From: Pseudomonas sp. KNUC1026
Lineage (GTDB): Bacteria > Pseudomonadota > Gammaproteobacteria > Pseudomonadales > Pseudomonadaceae
NCBI RefSeq assembly: GCF_021650705.1
Contig: NZ_CP087138.1
Span: 3,806,001-3,870,000, forward strand
Direction: 5' to 3'
DNA length: 64,000 nucleotides
Positions 28,213-37,291 of the stretch are shown here, in pieces. A program made the translations under genes and the position numbers. Within the stretch, counting starts at the first letter, position 1. The number at the start of each line of letters is the position of its first letter. A model generated the notes under the pieces. It searched no databases. It had not been told where the DNA came from and saw nothing but the letters and a program-made list of their open reading frames with translations.

Positions 28213-28820
28213 TGCCCGGAGCGCTCTATATCGTGGGTGAGGATGGCCTCTGTTGTGCGCTTGCAAAGGCTCTTGTCAGGCAATGCACGACGTCATGGCA
28301 TACCGGTTATGAACAGAACACCTCCGGATTTGGCGAATTCGTCAAATACGTCGCGAAGATGAATCAGGTAGCAAGCACTACGCTTCCGGTTCTGATGCTT
28401 GCTGATGGCGATCAGGCGCCCTGCCCTGTTGAGCAGATCAAGGCGTGGCTGCCGCCAAAACCCGCTGCCCGGTTAATGCTGCGCTTGGCAGTAAGGGAAT
28501 CTGAAAGCTGGGTTCTTGCTGACCGCCAAGGGCTTGCAGCATTTCTGGACATCAGCATGGCACACATCCCAGCAGCCCCGGATGAACTGCGTGCGCCCAA
28601 AGAATCTTTGCTTACCCTGATCCGGAAAAGCAAAAAACGACTCCTTCGCGAAGAAATGCTGCCCGCCAAGCAGAGCCGCGCACCTGTGGGGCTGGGCTAT
28701 GTGCTTCACCTTGAGAGTTTCCTGGCCGAAGGCTGGAGCCTGAAACGAGCTGCAGAAAACTCCCCGAGCCTGGCGCGCGCAGCGGGCAGAGTAAGCCAGG
28801 TGCTTGGCGCTGAGGGCTAA
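28212..28820 (+). CDS. DUF4276-like partner protein of the AAA ATPase
   Basis: This 202-residue protein begins with YIVGEDGLCCALAKALV and has LMLADGDQAP, acidic positions reminiscent of a Toprim-like fold. The central LRLAVRESESWVLADRQGLAAFL, then KESLLTLIRKSKKRLLREEMLP and a final W-x-L-K-R-A-A-x-x-S-x-S-L-A-R block match my recollection of DUF4276 proteins, which often sit downstream of AAA ATPases. Its function is unproven; a nuclease or effector role beside the ATPase sensor is inference. It is translationally coupled to the ATPase. Confidence 0.65.
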   Translation: MPGALYIVGEDGLCCALAKALVRQCTTSWHTGYEQNTSGFGEFVKYVAKMNQVASTTLPVLMLADGDQAPCPVEQIKAWLPPKPAARLMLRLAVRESESWVLADRQGLAAFLDISMAHIPAAPDELRAPKESLLTLIRKSKKRLLREEMLPAKQSRAPVGLGYVLHLESFLAEGWSLKRAAENSPSLARAAGRVSQVLGAEG

Positions 28821-28892
28821 TCGCGCTGGGGTATTACTCGCCACGCTCATACGTTGCAGTTGCAACGTCCTGCGCATACCACAGGACCTTCC

Positions 28893-30305
28893 GTGACCAC
28901 CCCACTCACCCCACAACGCGCACGCCTGATGGCCCTGCTGGTCGCTGCAGCGTTCTTCATGGAAAACCTCGACGCCACGGTGATCGTCACGGCGTTGCCC
29001 GACATGGCGGCCAGCTTCGGGGTGAACCCGGTGGACCTGAACGTGGGCATCACCGCTTATGTGCTGACCCTGGCGGTGTTCATCCCGGCCAGTGGCTGGG
29101 TGGCCGAGCGCTGGGGTTATCGGCGTGTATTCCTGCTCGCGCTGGCGACTTTCACGTTGGCCTCCGTGCTGTGTGGGCTGTCGCAGACGCTCTGGCAGTT
29201 CGTGCTGGCGCGGGTGCTGCAAGGCGTAGGCGGCGCGATGATGGTGCCGGTGGGGCGCCTGGCGGTGCTGCGCAGCACCGAGAAAAAAGACCTGCTAACG
29301 GCCATCGCCTTCATCACCTGGCCCGGGCTGGTGGCGCCTGTGCTCGGGCCGCCGCTGGGCGGGTTGATCACTTCCAGCGCCTCTTGGCACTGGATCTTCT
29401 GGTTGAACCTGCCACTGGGGCTGATCGCGCTGTTGCTCACCCTGCGCCTGATGCCTGCCGGGCAAGCGCAAGAAGCTCCACGGCGCTTTGACTGGCTGGG
29501 CTTCGTGCTGTGCGCCGGCGGTTGCGCTGCGCTGCTGCATGGCCTGGATGAAGTCGGCCGAGCGCCAACGGCCCTGGCTGGCTGGGGCCTGCTCGGGGCC
29601 AGCGTGCTGCTGATCGCTGCACTGGCCTGGCATTGCCGCCGCCATGCCGCGCCTTTGTTGCGGCTCGAAGCGATCAAGGTGCCAACCTACCGCGTCACCT
29701 TCAATGGCGGATCGCTGTTTCGCGCGATGGTGAGCGCTCACCCGTTCCTGCTGCCACTGATGTTTCAGCTGGGCTTCGGCCTGAGCCCGGTGACATCCGG
29801 ATTGCTGGTGCTGTGCCTGTTCGCCGGCAATATCGGCATGAAGCCCATGACCAATGCCGTGCTGCGGCGCTGGGGGTTTCGCGTCACATTGTTCGGCAGC
29901 GGCACGGTGCTCACGTTGGCGACCTTCGCCTGCGCGCTGGTCACGCCAGCAACGCCATTGTGGCTGCTGGCGCCGTTGCTGGTGATCTCCGGGATGGCCC
30001 GCTCGATGGGGTTCACGGCGTACAGCAGCCTGGCGTTCGTCGACATGCCAGCCCCCTTGATGAGCTCGGCCAACACGCTGTTCAGCATGGCTCAGCAACT
30101 GGCGTTCGGGCTGGGCATCGCGCTGGCGGTGATTTTCCTGCGCGGTTCGCAAACGGTATTGGGCGTGGCGGACGGCAGCCTTTCGGCTTATCACCTGGCC
30201 TTTGCCTTGATTGGGGTGGCGACCCTGCTATCGATGGCCGACCTGTTGCGGTTGCCCAGGGATGCAGGCGCGCAGGTGTCTGGGCATGGGCTTGCCAGGC
30301 ATTGA
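28893..30305 (+). CDS. MFS multidrug exporter (DHA2/EmrB-QacA type)
   Basis: A proton-driven efflux pump of about 470 residues and 14 predicted helices. Motif A-like and family marks are ENLDATVIVTALPDMAASFG in helix 1, SGWVAERWGYRRVF in loop 2-3, QGVGGAMMVPVGRL in helix 4 and PGLVAPVLGPPLGGLI, the antiporter motif C. The GTG at 28893 (MTTPLTPQRARLM) gives a compact start; a TTG at 28854 is possible. No membrane-fusion partner is adjacent. Confidence 0.85.
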   Translation: MTTPLTPQRARLMALLVAAAFFMENLDATVIVTALPDMAASFGVNPVDLNVGITAYVLTLAVFIPASGWVAERWGYRRVFLLALATFTLASVLCGLSQTLWQFVLARVLQGVGGAMMVPVGRLAVLRSTEKKDLLTAIAFITWPGLVAPVLGPPLGGLITSSASWHWIFWLNLPLGLIALLLTLRLMPAGQAQEAPRRFDWLGFVLCAGGCAALLHGLDEVGRAPTALAGWGLLGASVLLIAALAWHCRRHAAPLLRLEAIKVPTYRVTFNGGSLFRAMVSAHPFLLPLMFQLGFGLSPVTSGLLVLCLFAGNIGMKPMTNAVLRRWGFRVTLFGSGTVLTLATFACALVTPATPLWLLAPLLVISGMARSMGFTAYSSLAFVDMPAPLMSSANTLFSMAQQLAFGLGIALAVIFLRGSQTVLGVADGSLSAYHLAFALIGVATLLSMADLLRLPRDAGAQVSGHGLARH

Positions 30306-30337
30306 CCGATTGCCGCCCACTTTCGCAAACCCTGTTC

Positions 30338-30379
30338 ACCAGCCGGTACAAAACCCGTTGATTTGTGTAACCGGCTGGT
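30338..30379. promoter_or_regulatory. Inverted repeat between the MFS and aroE-like genes
   Basis: Arms ACCAGCCGGT (30338-30347) and ACCGGCTGGT (30370-30379) are perfectly complementary, with ACAAA/TTTGT continuing the stem inside. It lies 33 bases after the MFS stop and 83 before the aroE-like start. It could be a terminator or an operator for the downstream cluster. Confidence 0.5.
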
Positions 30380-30461
30380 TCATTTTAAAAACCATGCAGC
30401 GCCCAGAAGGCTCTGCAATCTCCAAGAACAACAATCGAAGCCCTCGACACGAGTAAACCGC

Positions 30462-31310
30462 ATGTCGCGCAAAACCATTCTGGCCGGTCTGATCGGCGCT
30501 GGTATCCAGCAATCCAAAACCCCACCCATGCACGAGGCCGAAGGTGCCAGCCAAGGTTTGGGCTATGTCTATCGGCTGATCGACCTCGACGTGCTCAAGC
30601 TCGGTAACGAGCACCTCCAGGAGCTGCTGGTCGCCGCCGAGCGCACCGGTTTCACCGGCTTGAACATCACTTTCCCGGCCAAGCAGGCGATCATCCCGCT
30701 GCTCGATGAGCTGTCACCGGAAGCACGTGGCATCGGCGCGGTGAACACCGTAGTGCTCAAGGATGGCAAACGGGTGGGCCACAACACCGATTGCCTGGGT
30801 TTTGCCGAAGGTTTTCGTCGTGGGCTGGAAGGCGCGCCGCGTGAGCGCGTAGTGCAAATGGGCGCCGGTGGCGCGGGATCGGCAGTGGCTCATGCGCTGC
30901 TGCTCGAAGGCGTGAAGCAACTGACCGTGTTCGATGTGGACCCGCAAAAGGCGCAGGCGCTGGTGGACAACCTCAACGCGCATTTCCCCGGCGCCCCCGC
31001 TCGCACAGGCACAGACCTGCCCGCAGCCGTTGGCCAGGCACAGGGGATCGTCAACACCACGCCCATGGGCATGGCCAAGCTGCCCGGCACGCCGGTGCCT
31101 GCCGAGCTGCTGCGCGCGGAGTTGTGGGTGGCGGAGATCGTCTACTTCCCGCTGGAAACCCAATTGCTGCACGACGCCCGCGCGCTGGGCTGCCGCACCC
31201 TCGATGGCGGGACGATGGCGGTCTTCCAGGCAGTGAAGGCCTTCGAGCTGTTCACCGGCCTGCCCGCAGATGCAGAGCGCATGACCGCGCATTTCAAGCG
31301 CATGATCTGA
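30462..31310 (+). CDS. Shikimate/quinate dehydrogenase family protein (AroE-like)
   Basis: A 282-residue NAD(P)-dependent oxidoreductase of the shikimate dehydrogenase fold. Substrate-domain marks are SKTPPMHEAE, FTGLNITFPAKQAIIPLLDEL with the catalytic Lys, and GHNTDCLGF with the catalytic Asp. The nucleotide motif is GAGGAGSAVAHALL and the substrate-closing segment is GGTMAVFQAVKAFELFTG. It is one of the extra AroE paralogues in catabolic clusters. Its neighbours (quiC, pcaGH) suggest oxidation of quinate or shikimate rather than biosynthesis. Confidence 0.85.
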   Translation: MSRKTILAGLIGAGIQQSKTPPMHEAEGASQGLGYVYRLIDLDVLKLGNEHLQELLVAAERTGFTGLNITFPAKQAIIPLLDELSPEARGIGAVNTVVLKDGKRVGHNTDCLGFAEGFRRGLEGAPRERVVQMGAGGAGSAVAHALLLEGVKQLTVFDVDPQKAQALVDNLNAHFPGAPARTGTDLPAAVGQAQGIVNTTPMGMAKLPGTPVPAELLRAELWVAEIVYFPLETQLLHDARALGCRTLDGGTMAVFQAVKAFELFTGLPADAERMTAHFKRMI

Positions 31311-31334
31311 GCAACGACCCTTCCTGACATCCAA

Positions 31335-31378
31335 GCTGCACTCAAGGCACTGCCCTGCCAAAGGGCCTTGAGTGCAGC
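31335..31378. terminator. 14-bp perfect hairpin after the aroE-like gene
   Basis: GCTGCACTCAAGGC (31335-31348) pairs perfectly with 31365-31378 across a 16-base loop. It lies 24 bases after the stop. There is no T tract on the plus strand, so attenuation or RNA stabilisation is as likely as termination. Confidence 0.5.
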
Positions 31379-31392
31379 GCCCTGTTAGCGCT

Positions 31393-31408
31393 ATGGTAGC
31401 GATACCAT
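31393..31408. promoter_or_regulatory. Palindromic operator candidate upstream of the enolase-superfamily gene
   Basis: ATGGTAGCGATACCAT is a 6-4-6 perfect dyad with centre GCGA, 33 bases before the start at 31441. The form suits a dimeric repressor such as a LacI- or TetR-family protein. The TetR gene at 32656 is a candidate partner, which is inference. Confidence 0.5.
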
Positions 31409-31440
31409 TCGCGCTTGCGCCGCTTCAGGATAAGAACAAT

Positions 31441-32643
31441 ATGTCGAAGATCACTTGCGTCAGAACCCTGCGCCTGCCCGAGCGGCCGAAGCTGCTATGG
31501 GTCGAAATCGAAACCGACGAAGGCCTTGTGGGCCTGGGTGAAACCTTTCGCGGTGCGGCCACGGTCGAAGCGGCGGTACACGAGTTGATCGCCCCGGTGC
31601 TGATCGGCCGCGATGCTCGCCAGATCGAAGCCATTTCCCTGGAATTGACTACGCCCTATGTAGGCTTTCACAGCGCCAGCGCCGAAATCCGCGCCGCTAG
31701 CGCCGTAGACATTGCCCTGTGGGACCTCAAAGGCCAGCGCCACGGCATCCCCATCCACGAAGCTCTGGGCGGCGCTTGCCGCGAGCGCATCCGGGTGTAC
31801 AACACCTGCGCGGGCTACGACTTCAACACCCAGCAAGGTGCCCGCCGCGAAATCGCTGCCAGCGACCGCGCCCAAGGCCCTTACGACGACCAGCTCGCCT
31901 TCGCCCGTGACCCGGCAGCCCTGGCCCGCAGCCTGGTCGAGGAAGGCTACACGGCCATGAAGATCTGGCCGTTCGACCGCTTCGCTCGCCAGCCGGGCGC
32001 CAACAGCATCAGCCTGGCCGAAGTGCGCCAAGGCGCTGAAACCTTCCGCCAGATCCGCGAAGCAGTGGGCGACCGCATCGAGATCATGTGCGAGCTGCAC
32101 AGCCTGTGGGACAGCACTGCTGCGCTGCGCATCTGCCAGGCCCTGGAGCCGTTCGACCTCTACTGGGTCGAAGACCCCCTGTGCAAGATGGACGACGCCA
32201 AGGCCCTGGCCGACCTGCGCAACCGTACCCAGGTACCGATCTGCGCCAGCGAAACCCTGGGCGGCAGCACGGCCTATCGCGACCTGTTGGCTGCCGGCAG
32301 CCTGGATTACCTGATGCTGGACCTGGTGTGGTGCGGCGGCTTCACCGAAGCCCGCAAGATCGCGGCCCTGGCCCAGGCCTACAACAAACCCCTCGCACCC
32401 CACGACTGCACCGGCCCGGTGGCGTTGTTCGCAGGCCTGCAACTGGCATTGCATGCGCCCACGGCGGTATTGCAGGAAGTGGTGCGGGCGTCGCTTTCGA
32501 CCTGGTACGGCGAGCTTGTGACCGAACTGCCGCGCATCGTCGACGGCCATGCACTGGCGCCCTCCGCGCCCGGCCTGGGCACGGCGCTGCGCCCGGAAGT
32601 GAAACGGCGGCCCGACGCGATCCTTCGCGAAACCCGCGGGTAG
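31441..32643 (+). CDS. Mandelate racemase / muconate lactonizing enzyme family protein
   Basis: An enolase-superfamily enzyme of 400 residues acting by proton abstraction next to a carboxylate. The capping domain opens ITCVRTLRLPERPKLLWVEIETDEG. Barrel motifs include MKIWPFDRFA (KxK-type site region), IEIMCELHSLWD (metal Glu/Asp), YWVEDPLCKMD and ASETLGGS (metal ligands), and LAPHDCTGPV with a catalytic His. Specificity within the group (sugar acid dehydratase, cycloisomerase or racemase) cannot be fixed. The setting in a quinate cluster suggests a plant-derived acid. Confidence 0.85.
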   Translation: MSKITCVRTLRLPERPKLLWVEIETDEGLVGLGETFRGAATVEAAVHELIAPVLIGRDARQIEAISLELTTPYVGFHSASAEIRAASAVDIALWDLKGQRHGIPIHEALGGACRERIRVYNTCAGYDFNTQQGARREIAASDRAQGPYDDQLAFARDPAALARSLVEEGYTAMKIWPFDRFARQPGANSISLAEVRQGAETFRQIREAVGDRIEIMCELHSLWDSTAALRICQALEPFDLYWVEDPLCKMDDAKALADLRNRTQVPICASETLGGSTAYRDLLAAGSLDYLMLDLVWCGGFTEARKIAALAQAYNKPLAPHDCTGPVALFAGLQLALHAPTAVLQEVVRASLSTWYGELVTELPRIVDGHALAPSAPGLGTALRPEVKRRPDAILRETRG

Positions 32644-32655
32644 CGGGGCTGCGCC

Positions 32656-33321
32656 CTACCCTTTGCGCACAAAGCGCAGCAACGTATCGACGAACATCTC
32701 CCGGTGATGCGCCTTGAGCACCGGGTCGTCGAAGTCCACCGCGAACAGGGCACCGAAGGTGTGCCGGTTGGAAACGCGGTAGAAGCAGAAGGCGCTGATC
32801 ATCATGTGCACGTCGATGGCCTTCAGCCCTTCCCGAAACTCACCCAGCGCCTCGCCACGGCGCAGGATCTCGTCGAGCGCATTGAGCACGGTGGTGTTCA
32901 TCGACTGAATGGCCTTGGACTGCTTCACGTACTGCCCGCAATTGATGTTCTCGTTGCAGACGATGCGCACGAAATCCACGTTGCGGTCATGGTGGTCGAA
33001 GGTGAATTCCACCAGCCGGCGGATGCCCTCTTCCGGTGGCAGCTCGGCCAGGTGCATGTTGCTTTCGGTGTTGCGAATATCGCCGTAGAGCTTTTCCAGC
33101 ACTTCGATGTAGAGCTGCTCTTTACTGTTGAAGTAGTAATAGATCATGCGCTTGCTGGTTTGCGTGCGCTCGGCGATGGCATCCACCCGCGCACCGGCCA
33201 GGCCCTGCGAGACGAACTCGACGATGGCCGCCTGCAGGATGTTTTCACGGGTTTTCTCGGGATTGTTCTTGCGGCTTCTGCGCGCCGGGAGGGCGGCGGG
33301 AGCTTCGTCTGTTGTTGTCAT
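32656..33321 (-). CDS. TetR-family transcriptional regulator
   Basis: A 221-residue regulator with an N-terminal helix-turn-helix: NPEKTRENILQAAIVEFVSQG, DAIAERTQTSKRMIYYYFNSKEQLY. The long helical ligand domain ends LLRFVRKG. The ATG at 33321 is chosen because the sequence before it reads as non-protein. It is adjacent to and transcribed in the same direction as quiC and faces the enolase-superfamily gene, so it probably controls this cluster. Confidence 0.88.
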   Translation of the reverse strand: MTTTDEAPAALPARRSRKNNPEKTRENILQAAIVEFVSQGLAGARVDAIAERTQTSKRMIYYYFNSKEQLYIEVLEKLYGDIRNTESNMHLAELPPEEGIRRLVEFTFDHHDRNVDFVRIVCNENINCGQYVKQSKAIQSMNTTVLNALDEILRRGEALGEFREGLKAIDVHMMISAFCFYRVSNRHTFGALFAVDFDDPVLKAHHREMFVDTLLRFVRKG

Positions 33322-33391
33322 TGGGGGCTCACGGCCGGAGGGTCCAGCGCCGATTATGATCCGGCGCGGGCCCCGATTGAAAGGCCGCCAG

Positions 33392-35292
33392 TCAAAGCCT
33401 GGCTTTATGGCCCGCGCCGCTGCGTGCCTTGGCCATCGCCGCCAGGCGAACTGCCACGTTTGCTGCGCCATAGCCGGCGTAACCGCCCTTGCGCTGCAGC
33501 ACTTCGAAGAAGAACCGGTTCTCGAACGGCTCGGTGTACACGTGGAACAGCTCGCCGCCGTTGGCATCGCGGTCGTACAGCACGTTGTAGTAGGCCAGCT
33601 CGCTCAGGAATTCATCATCGAAATCGAAACGCGCGGCCAGGTCGTCGTAGTAGTTGAGCGGGATGTCGAGCAGCGGAAGGCCGGCTTCCTTGGCGTGGTT
33701 GACGGTGGCGAAGATGTCCTCGCAATCGAACGCGACATGGTGCACACCGGAGCCGCGGTAGGTGCTCAGCGCATGTGAAATGGCAGTGCCACGGTTCTCC
33801 GAGATGTTCAGCGGCAGCCGCACGGTGCTGCAACGGCTGCGGATCGCGCGGCTTTTCACCAGGCCGTAGGGGTCGGGCAACACCACTTCGTCGTCAGCCT
33901 TGAAGTCCAGGATGCTTTTGTAGAACAGTACCCAGTTGTCCAGCGCATCCGGCGGCAAGGCCATCGCCATGTGGTCGATGCGCCCCAGCGGGCCGGGGGT
34001 GGCAGGCGCGGGCTTTAGGTTGAAGTCGGTCTCGTAGATGGTGCGGCCCTGGGCATCGGCGTCGACCAGGTAGATCAGGCTGCCATCGGGCGCGCGCACG
34101 GCGGCCAGCTCGCGCTCGTTAGGGCCGACCAGGCCGCGATAAGGCTGGGCCTTGTAGGCCACGGCACGCTCGAGCGCCTTGGCGCTGTTCTGCACGCGCA
34201 CGGCGGTGGCACACAGCGAGGGGCCGTGAGCCTCGAAGAAGTTGTGGGCGAACGAGTAGGGTTCTGAGTTGAGGATCAGGTTGATGTCGTTCTGGCGCAG
34301 CAGGGTCACGTTCTTGGAGCGGTGCCGGCCGGCTTCGGTAAAACCCAGTTGGCCCAGCCAGTGGCCCAGTTTGGCGCCGGTCGTCTCATCCACGGCGAAT
34401 TCCAGAAACTCGACACCGTCATAGGGCGCCGCCGCTGGCGGAGCGAACAGGATCTCGGGCTTCGGCTCGCTGCCAGCCAGGCGCTCGCGGGTTTTCTCTT
34501 CCAGGTACAGCAGCGAGCGCAAACCGTCGGCAGCATTGGCACGCGGCGGCGCGGCGCGGAAGCCGTCGTTGAAATCTCCAGCGACAACGGGCCGCTGTAG
34601 CCGGTTTGCAGGATCGGCGCCAGGAAACCCGGCAGGTCGAAGTCACCCTGGCCAGGGAAGTTGCGGAAATGCCGGCTCCACTCCAGCACGTCCATCGCCA
34701 GCACCGGCGCGTCGGCCATCTGCACGAAGAAGATCTTGTCGCCGGGGATCTGTGCGATGCCGGCTGGGTCATCCTTGAGCGAGAGGGTATGGAAACTGTC
34801 GAGAATAACGCCCAGCGCCGGGTGATCGGCCTGGCGCACGATGTTCCAGACCTGGCTGTAACGGTTGACATGCCGGCCCCACGCCAGCGCTTCGTAACCG
34901 ATGCGCAGGCCACGAGCGCCCGCGCGCTCGGCCAGCAGGCGCATGTCGTCGACCAGGATGCGCTCATCGCCCACCGAGTCGGGCGCTACCGTGCTGCACA
35001 CCAGCACCAGATCGGTGCCCAGCTCCTGCATCAGGTCGAACTTGCGCTCGGCACGGTCGATATTGCGCTGCAGGCGCTCACGCGGCATGCCTTCGAAATC
35101 CCGGAACGGCTGGAACAGCGTGATGGCGATGCCCAGGTCGGCGCACATCTGGCGGATTTCGCGCGGGCTGCCGTCGTAGTAGAGCAGGTCGTTTTCGAAG
35201 ATCTCGACGCCGTCGAAGCCCGCGGCGGCCACCGCCTCGAGTTTTTCCGGGAGGGTACCGCTCAGGGATACCGTGGCGATGGAACGATGCAT
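33392..35292 (-). CDS. quiC: 3-dehydroshikimate dehydratase QuiC (AP-endonuclease-like barrel fused to HPPD-like domain), frameshifted
   Basis: QuiC converts 3-dehydroshikimate to protocatechuate. The N-terminal half (MHRSIATVSLSGTLPEKLEAVA to LQTGYSGPLSLEI) is a xylose-isomerase-like TIM barrel, with GYEALAWGRHVN, LGVILDSFHTLSL and QMADAP around the metal site. The C-terminal half is a vicinal-oxygen-chelate domain like 4-hydroxyphenylpyruvate dioxygenase (GRIDHMAMALP, GVHHVAFDCEDI, ENRFFFEVLQRKGGY). The halves are in different frames; one missing base in the three-A run 34572-34574 restores LEIFNDGFRAAPPRANAADG. The corrected length is 633 residues, as for the two-domain Pseudomonas enzyme. 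Confidence 0.9.
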
Positions 35293-35419
35293 GACTGGCT
35301 CCAGAAGGCAGCGGGCAGGCCTTGGAAAGTGGCCTGTCGAGCGCCTGGTCTACGCGTTTTTGTGAGGGTTCTTATACCGTATATGGCAGAGTTTCTCGCG
35401 TACTGCCTGGTTACTTTTC

Positions 35420-35434
35420 GTTCGATTATCGAAC
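35420..35434. promoter_or_regulatory. PcaR/IclR-type operator candidate upstream of quiC
   Basis: GTTCGATTATCGAAC is a perfect 15-bp dyad; its complement GTTCGATAATCGAAC differs by one base from the P. putida PcaR-binding sequence as I recall it (GTTCGATAATCGCAC). It lies about 130 bases upstream of the quiC start and downstream of the EamA gene. Confidence 0.6.
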
Positions 35435-35459
35435 GGTTGTTGCGTTCCATGTGGATGGA

Positions 35460-36358
35460 TCAGTGCCGCGCCTGTTTCTGGGCTCGGCGCTGCAACCAGG
35501 CGGCGGCAATGCCCGACAGGCAGATCACACAGATACCTACGACAGCGCTGGGCGACGGAGTGTGATTGAAGATCAGGATGCCGTAGATCCCGGCGAATAC
35601 GATCTGGCAGTAACCGAACGGTGCCAGCAAGGCAGGCGCCGCGTGGCGGAAGGCCTGGGTGAGCAACAAGTGGGCGCCCATGCCGCAGCCGCCCAACACC
35701 AGCATGAACAAGCCGTGCGTCAACGTTGGCCATTGCCAGAAGTACGGCACGATGGCGCTCATGATGATCGTGTTGAAGATGCCGGCGAAGAAGTTGCTGG
35801 TGGTTGGGCTGTCGGTTCTGGAAACGATACGGGTGAGCAACTGGTAGGCGCAGAAGCACAACGCCGAACCGAAGGGGAAAGGATCGCCGGCGTGAACAAC
35901 TCACCACCCGGATGCACGATCACCATCACCCCGCTGAAGCCAACAAGCACGGCCAGCCACTGCCCGGTGCTGACCCGCTCCTTGAGCAGCGGCACGGATA
36001 GCGCCGTGACCATCAACGGTGAGAGAAAATTGACCGCCGTGGCCTCGGCCAGCGGGATGTATTGCAGGCCCGAGATGAACAGCAAGCTGGTACCCAGCAG
36101 GCACAAAGCCCGCGCCACCTGCAGCAACGGCCTGCGTGTGCGCAGGATGCGCAGGCCCGATTGCGGCAGGAAGATCCCCATCATCAGCAGCGTGTGTACC
36201 AGATAGCGGACCCAGATCACCAGCATCACCGGGTAGAAGCCCGACAAATATTTCGAAAGCACATCGTGGCTGGCGAACAGCAGCGTGGCCACCACCATCA
36301 GCAGCATGCCCCGAAGAGGCTGTTGCGCGGCGTTGAGCGAGGTGTCGGGGGAAGTCAT
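35460..36358 (-). CDS. EamA/DMT-family transporter, frameshifted
   Basis: A ten-helix drug/metabolite-type permease with two EamA repeats. The first half runs MLLMVVATLLFASHDVLSKYL to FSGVMVIVHPGGELFTPAIL. The second runs LCFCAYQLLTRIVSRTDSP to AVVGICVICLSGIAAAWLQRR. One missing base in the three-A run 35878-35880 joins them as AILFPFGSALCFCAYQ, giving 299 residues. An operator-like dyad at 36400-36412, shared with the neighbouring IclR gene, suggests that regulator controls it. The substrate is unknown; an aromatic or hydroaromatic acid fits the neighbourhood. Confidence 0.85.
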
Positions 36359-36399
36359 CGGCGGGAGGCGTTCCAGTACGCGACGGGTTTTACCTATTT

Positions 36400-36412
36400 A
36401 GAACAATGTTCC
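36400..36412. promoter_or_regulatory. Operator candidate upstream of the EamA gene (AGAAC-AAT-GTTCC)
   Basis: A 5-3-5 dyad AGAACAATGTTCC lies 42 bases upstream of the EamA start. It has the same architecture and nearly the same arms as the site at 37292-37304 before the IclR gene, implying a common regulator. Confidence 0.6.
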
Positions 36413-36430
36413 GAAGCCTGCGCAAGCGCC

Positions 36431-37207
36431 TCAGCCAAACCACTCCGACACCAGCACCGCTTCAGAAATCTCGGCGGCGGCTGCCAGCAGGGCCGGGGCC
36501 AGGGCTGTGAGTTTCTCATCCGGCAAACGCGCACCAGGCCCGGCAATGCTCAGCACTCCTACCGCCGCGCCATGCTGCGGGTGCAGCACCGCGCAGGCAA
36601 TTGCGGCGGTGCCGATCGCCGAGCTGTCGCGCACTTGAGCGTAGCCGCGCTGGCGTGCCCGGCCAAGTCGCTCCAGAAGCTCGGCGTTGTGCCTGGGTGC
36701 GCCCGGCCCGATGGCATCTGGCGTCAATGGCCCTTGCGCCTCTACCAGAGCCAACGCCTGGGCGTCGCTGAGAGTCGCAAGCCAGGCGTGGCCGGAGGCG
36801 GTGGGGAACAGCGGCGCATCGCGGCCCATGTCCGGGTCATAGCGCAGCCCTGCGCCAGCGCCCTGGGCCTTGGCGATCCAGGTCAGGCGCTGCTGGGCAA
36901 TCACACCCAGCCGCACCAGCTCGCTGCTGTCACGGGCAAGGCGGTCGAGAATCGGCTGCACCACATCTACCCCGCTGCCAGCCAGGTGTCGGAAGCCCAT
37001 GGCCACCAGCCGGGTGGTAAGCAGGTAACGCGCGTTCTCAGCGTTCTGGCGGACATAACCCAGGCGCGAAAGCTCGGCCAGCATGCGGTGAGCCGCGCTC
37101 TTGGGCACTTGGGCTTCGTCAGCAAGGCTTTGCAGGGCAAGGCCCCGCGGCGCTTGCGCGAGCAGTTCGATCAGGTGGATGGCGCGTTCGATCTGGCTTC
37201 CGGCCAT
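36431..37207 (-). CDS. IclR-family transcriptional regulator
   Basis: A 258-residue regulator with an N-terminal winged helix-turn-helix (QIERAIHLIELLAQAP, LQSLADEAQVPKSAAHRMLAEL) and a C-terminal effector domain (ATASGHAWLATLS-like segment, SSAIGTAAIACAVLHP, VGVLSIAGPGARL). Start 37207 gives the usual MAGSQIERA. It lies between pcaG and the EamA transporter, all on the minus strand. A dyad upstream matches one before the EamA gene, so autoregulation and control of the transporter are likely. Confidence 0.87.
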   Translation of the reverse strand: MAGSQIERAIHLIELLAQAPRGLALQSLADEAQVPKSAAHRMLAELSRLGYVRQNAENARYLLTTRLVAMGFRHLAGSGVDVVQPILDRLARDSSELVRLGVIAQQRLTWIAKAQGAGAGLRYDPDMGRDAPLFPTASGHAWLATLSDAQALALVEAQGPLTPDAIGPGAPRHNAELLERLGRARQRGYAQVRDSSAIGTAAIACAVLHPQHGAAVGVLSIAGPGARLPDEKLTALAPALLAAAAEISEAVLVSEWFG

Positions 37208-37291
37208 GGGGCATCTCGTCAGGAGGCGATGGCGCCCAGCGAGCGATTTCGCAGGGCGCTGCGGGTGATAGGGCAATGCGGCATAGAGTAT

